64,000 nucleotides of DNA. Source: UBA1672 sp963977495. GTDB taxonomy: Bacteria > Pseudomonadota > Alphaproteobacteria > Micavibrionales > Micavibrionaceae. Below the pieces are notes generated by a model that saw only the letters and a list, made by a program, of their open reading frames with translations, ran no database searches and was not told the origin of the DNA. Each line of letters begins with the position of its first letter. Position 1 is the stretch's first letter. Shown piece by piece: positions 60,665 through 64,000 of the stretch. A program made the position numbers and the translations under genes. The stretch spans positions 34,486 through 98,485 of the forward strand of contig CAXBOT010000006.1 of NCBI GenBank assembly GCA_963977495.1. The letters are read 5' to 3'.

Positions 60665-63600
60665 ATGGCTAATCCAGAATTTAACCCAAATGAAAAAGGT
60701 GTTAAAGACAGCGGGGCAGAGCATCAGCATGATGATGTTCATGGTACCGAAGAGGTTTGCGAGGTTTCAGGAGATTCTCTGGATCAAAATATAACATTGG
60801 CGTCGCTGGCAGAAGATATCGTGCTGGATCAGGCGGCTGTAGATGCTCAAGGCACAGATGATACCGAAGGCGGCGAAGAGCAATATGCGCAGGCAGGCAC
60901 CGTTAAAAATGATGGCGATGTCGGAATGCCTCCGGCAGAAAAACTACAGTCTATTGCAGACGAGGCACAAAATGCTGCCAAGATAAATCCGGCGGCTGGT
61001 GATGATGGAAATGCTGATAATACAGCAAACAATATAACAAGTGATAGCGCGGATGCGTTGGCTGCGGCAACGGCACAAAAGCTTTCTGAAATTCAGCCTG
61101 CTGCGGGTGATCAGGGCGGTAGTCAATCGGGTGGTTCTTCCGTTCGTGGATATGGTTTCCAAAGTAGTTTCGAAGCACAAGGCGTTATCAGCCTTGAAGA
61201 TGTCGGGCCGATTGCACCGACAGCTTTGAAATATGGTATCAACAATTCAACGGACGAATTATTTATTAATACGGCGGCGGCGCCTTTGCCACCGTTGAAT
61301 CCTGAATTTGCACTGGGTGTCTATGAGGTTCTTGAAGATGGGCATATCACAATAGTTTCACAGGTTAATCCTGAATCCGTTAATGGTGTTTTGACAATTG
61401 TTATTTCTGACATTCCAACAGGTTGGGGTGTGTCTGACGGTGCATTCGATGCGTTGGGTGCCCCTATCGGTACAGGGACGTTTGATTCTGTTGCCGGAAC
61501 ATGGACAATTACATTGCCTGCTGGCGCAACGTTTGATGGTGGTCCGGTCTTTACACCACCCGCAGATAGCGACGTAGATGCGCTGAACCTTCAATTCTCT
61601 GTGAGTGAAGTTGATCCAACAACAGGTCAATCCGGTTCTGCTGGCGGCACGTTCGACGTGATCGTAGATGCGGTTGCTGATGCACCGGATGTTGATGCGG
61701 CGGATAATGCAGGAAATGAAGGCGCAACCTTGGCGGTGAATATTGCCGGTCTTACAGGTGAAGAAGTCAATAACGGCGTTGGCGGCGATGACGGTTCTGA
61801 AAGCATTGTGCATTACGAAATTTCAGGTGTTCCTGCGGGCTTCACACTGTCTGCGGGCAGTGAAACATTCGTAGGTTCAGGCGTTTATGTTCTGACTGCA
61901 GGCGAATTGGTCGGTTTGACGGTTACGCCAGATAACCCGAATTTCTCAGGCTCCATTAATTTGGTGGCAAAGGTTCTGACAACAGAAAGCCCCGTCAGTG
62001 ATGGTGAGTTTGATCTCACAAATAATGATAATAGCGATACAGATGCATTCACGTTGACATGGAATCCGGTAGCTGATGCGCCGACGTTGCATGTCGATGA
62101 TGCGCAAGTTAAAGAAGACAGTTCAGTATTTGTACCTGTTTCTGCGGAATTGGCCGATACGGATGGTTCTGAATTCTTGACGATTAAAGTGGATGGCGTG
62201 CCAAGTGATTGGGACTTCTCCGGTACAAATTGGACACAAACCGGCCCGAATACATATGAAGTGGTCGTTGCTGCGGGTAGTGATTATGCGGATGGCTTTA
62301 CATTGGCACCACCAGCCGACAGTGATGTCGATCTGACCGGGATCACAGTGAGCGCAACCTCAACTGAAATCGGTAATAGCGATAGCGCCTCCATTTCAGA
62401 AACCATTGATGTGACCGTTGATGCGGTTGCTGATACGCCTGACATTGATGCACAAGATGATTCCGGTGTTGAGGGTTCAACACTTGATATCGACTTTACG
62501 GCACTGAATGGTGAAGTGCTTAATAACGGCGTTGGTCTTGATGATGGCTCTGAAAGCATTACAGGCTATCAGGTGTCTGGTGTTCCTGCGGGCTTTACGC
62601 TGTCTGCGGGCGTGGAAACATTCCCAGGCTCAGGCATTTATGTTCTGACACCTGCACAAATTTCTAGTCTGACAATTACGCCAGATGATTCTAACTTTTC
62701 AGGATCCATTGATCTGACGGCGACAGTCTTTACACAAGACGGCCCGACAGACGGCGAGTACGATAATAGCGATAATACAAACCAAGCGTCTGACGATCTG
62801 ACATTAACATGGACACCTGTTATTCATCCGCCGACAATTGCGGTTAATCATGGTGTTGATGATGTTCTTGTCAAAGAAGACGGCACAGTTGATGTGCAAA
62901 TAACGTCACAACTGGGCGATAATCCTGCTGCGGGTGAATATTTGACCGTTGTTGTAAACGGCATTGACCCATCATGGGGATTCAGTGCGCCGATTGGTAC
63001 ATATGATGATGTTGCAGGAACATGGACAATCGAACTGGCACCGGGCGCAAGTCTGGATACATTATTGACATTTACGCCACCTGCCGACAGCGATGTCGAT
63101 CTAACAGGCCTGACAGCCATAGCTACAGCGACAGACCCTGATGCAGGGATCAGCGCGAATTCAGGTGCGGATACGTTCAATGTGTTTGTTGATGCTGTTG
63201 CCGATATTCCAAATCTTGATGCAGGCAGTGCGCATGGCGAAGAGGGCTCAACAATTCCTTTAACCATCACAACCTCCGTCAATGATATAGACGGCTCAGA
63301 AGTGATCGAAGTTGTTAAAATTGGCGGCGTGCCGACTGGCGCGACATTAACCTCCGGAACATATGACAATGTGCATGATGTTTGGTTGGTTGATCCATCT
63401 GATTTAAGCGGTTTGGGTATGGTTGTGCCTGACGGTGTGACAGGAGACTTTACTTTAACGGTTGAATCTGTTGCCTATGAACAAAATACAAATGGCGTCG
63501 AAGATGATTTAACAGACAACCGCGCCAGCGCATTTGACACGATCAAGCTAAGCATCGATGCCGATGACGTGCCGATTGTGAGTGATGATGCCGTGACGGT

Positions 63601-64000
63601 TGATGAAACCAACCTTGCACCAACCACATTTGTATCCAGTAATATTGTCGCCGATTTCGGCCTTGATACACCAGGTACAATTGAGGGCAACGGCACGTAT
63701 CTTGTCGGTACGTTGACATCTGATGGTGTCCCTGTTGACGTGGTATTCGATGGAACGGCCAATACCTATACCGGTACAGCGGGCAGTGAAACAATCTTCA
63801 CTTTGGCGATTCAGCCTAACGGTGATTACACGTTCACACTCGAAGGCACAATCGACCACCCCGATACAAGTGATCACAATGATTCATTGCCATTGGAATT
63901 TGGCGTTAAAGCCACGGACAGCGAAGGCGATGTTACAAACGCTGTGATCACTGTTAACGTCCTTGATGATGGTCCTGACATTGGTGACAAGTGGAAGGGC
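60665..64000 (+). CDS. Giant repetitive secreted adhesin (RTX/LapA/BapA-like), 3' end outside the window
   Basis: The frame is open from the ATG at 60665 to the window end (1112 codons so far). There is no Sec signal peptide. An acidic N-terminal region (~180 residues, Asp/Glu/Ala-rich) is followed by Ig/VCBS-like repeats of about 250 residues: DAVADAPDVDAADNAGNEGA near 61666, DAVADTPDIDAQDDSGVEGS near 62416 and DAVADIPNLDAGSAHGEEGS near 63187, each with GVPAGFTLSAG-, FTPPADSDVDL- or DGSE-type elements. Asp-rich loops would bind Ca2+. Such proteins are exported by type I secretion and mediate surface attachment; the C-terminal RTX/secretion signal and the transporter genes should lie beyond 64000. 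Confidence 0.85.
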   Translation, partial: MANPEFNPNEKGVKDSGAEHQHDDVHGTEEVCEVSGDSLDQNITLASLAEDIVLDQAAVDAQGTDDTEGGEEQYAQAGTVKNDGDVGMPPAEKLQSIADEAQNAAKINPAAGDDGNADNTANNITSDSADALAAATAQKLSEIQPAAGDQGGSQSGGSSVRGYGFQSSFEAQGVISLEDVGPIAPTALKYGINNSTDELFINTAAAPLPPLNPEFALGVYEVLEDGHITIVSQVNPESVNGVLTIVISDIPTGWGVSDGAFDALGAPIGTGTFDSVAGTWTITLPAGATFDGGPVFTPPADSDVDALNLQFSVSEVDPTTGQSGSAGGTFDVIVDAVADAPDVDAADNAGNEGATLAVNIAGLTGEEVNNGVGGDDGSESIVHYEISGVPAGFTLSAGSETFVGSGVYVLTAGELVGLTVTPDNPNFSGSINLVAKVLTTESPVSDGEFDLTNNDNSDTDAFTLTWNPVADAPTLHVDDAQVKEDSSVFVPVSAELADTDGSEFLTIKVDGVPSDWDFSGTNWTQTGPNTYEVVVAAGSDYADGFTLAPPADSDVDLTGITVSATSTEIGNSDSASISETIDVTVDAVADTPDIDAQDDSGVEGSTLDIDFTALNGEVLNNGVGLDDGSESITGYQVSGVPAGFTLSAGVETFPGSGIYVLTPAQISSLTITPDDSNFSGSIDLTATVFTQDGPTDGEYDNSDNTNQASDDLTLTWTPVIHPPTIAVNHGVDDVLVKEDGTVDVQITSQLGDNPAAGEYLTVVVNGIDPSWGFSAPIGTYDDVAGTWTIELAPGASLDTLLTFTPPADSDVDLTGLTAIATATDPDAGISANSGADTFNVFVDAVADIPNLDAGSAHGEEGSTIPLTITTSVNDIDGSEVIEVVKIGGVPTGATLTSGTYDNVHDVWLVDPSDLSGLGMVVPDGVTGDFTLTVESVAYEQNTNGVEDDLTDNRASAFDTIKLSIDADDVPIVSDDAVTVDETNLAPTTFVSSNIVADFGLDTPGTIEGNGTYLVGTLTSDGVPVDVVFDGTANTYTGTAGSETIFTLAIQPNGDYTFTLEGTIDHPDTSDHNDSLPLEFGVKATDSEGDVTNAVITVNVLDDGPDIGDKWKG

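Noticed and set aside
61600..63300. Periodic DNA repeats considered as tandem satellite or CRISPR
   Set aside because: The ~750-bp period is the coding repeat of Ig/VCBS-like protein domains and shows codon-level divergence.
60847..63947. Several long minus-strand and off-frame reading frames of 60-170 codons across the adhesin region
   Set aside because: They are antisense shadows of one open plus-strand frame with clear repeats and biased composition; none has a ribosome site or a recognisable domain.

Overview
The window looks like a chromosomal segment of a low-to-moderate GC alphaproteobacterium. The cbb3 oxidase set, the alphaproteobacterial-type serC, the DUF2924/large serine recombinase pair and the ParB-methylase/DUF5681/terminase set all fit that group. 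A Micavibrio/Rhodospirillales-like organism is possible, but the genus cannot be read from the sequence. The ends (about 1-3.2 kb and 44.4-64 kb) look like stable housekeeping sequence. The middle (about 3.2-44.4 kb) is an accessory region built from stress and low-oxygen genes, broken gene ends and mobile-element debris.

Layout. (1) 1-3.2 kb: fabI end, a MaoC-phosphotransacylase fusion and ackA, a tightly packed acyl-phosphate operon. (2) 3.5-10.6 kb: a very large protein joining an RNase J-like metallo-beta-lactamase/beta-CASP nuclease to an ExoI-like DEDDh exonuclease, followed in the same operon by a cN-I type 5'-nucleotidase, with a GAF-like/class III nucleotide cyclase gene divergent from it. 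This is the best candidate for an undescribed system. (3) 10.8-19.1 kb: YidE-type transporter, YgaV/YgaP-like sulfide sensor and rhodanese, Dps, AhpD-like protein, Kef-type antiporter, DUF350 protein, UspA and a PH-domain membrane protein. (4) 19.4-27.8 kb: CbpA/CbpM, SpoIIAA-like protein, a P1B-ATPase, a second UspA, and remnants of ackA, phaC, atpG, an ABC ATPase and a GIY-YIG nuclease, plus a small inverted-repeat element and an IS6-family insertion. (5) 27.7-38.2 kb: ompW and a complete cbb3 oxidase locus (a SafE-like gene then ccoN-O-Q-P-G-H-I-S) with an Fnr-type regulator. Perfect FNR boxes lie upstream of the oxidase operon, ompW and a divergent small-gene pair. (6) 38.2-44.4 kb: remnant phage-like module ending in a large serine recombinase beside tRNA-Trp. 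(7) 44.7-64 kb: MscS channel and CorA/ZntB transporter, Hsp20, an AsmA-like protein, M48 peptidase, DUF898 protein interrupted by a G16 tract, RsmC-like methylase, Clp-like AAA protein, serB, serC, a DUF481 protein, serA, a CheY-like protein and the start of a giant repetitive adhesin.

How it fits together. PTA/ACK, FabI, UspA, PHA synthase (remnant), CbpA, the cation ATPase, OmpW, cbb3 oxidase and an Fnr regulator form a coherent micro-oxic/stress repertoire, and the FNR boxes support joint control of part of it. Duplicated segments show that the accessory zone was assembled by several insertions and rearrangements. These are the ackA 3' end at 3.07 and 19.48 kb, a 260-bp ahpD-ompW junction at 14.3 and 27.6 kb, a roughly 50-bp repeat at 14.56 and 23.93 kb, a GIY-YIG 3' end at 25.65 and 38.38 kb, and the tRNA-Trp flank at 26.71 and 44.38 kb. 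All assignments come from reading the sequence; no database search was run.
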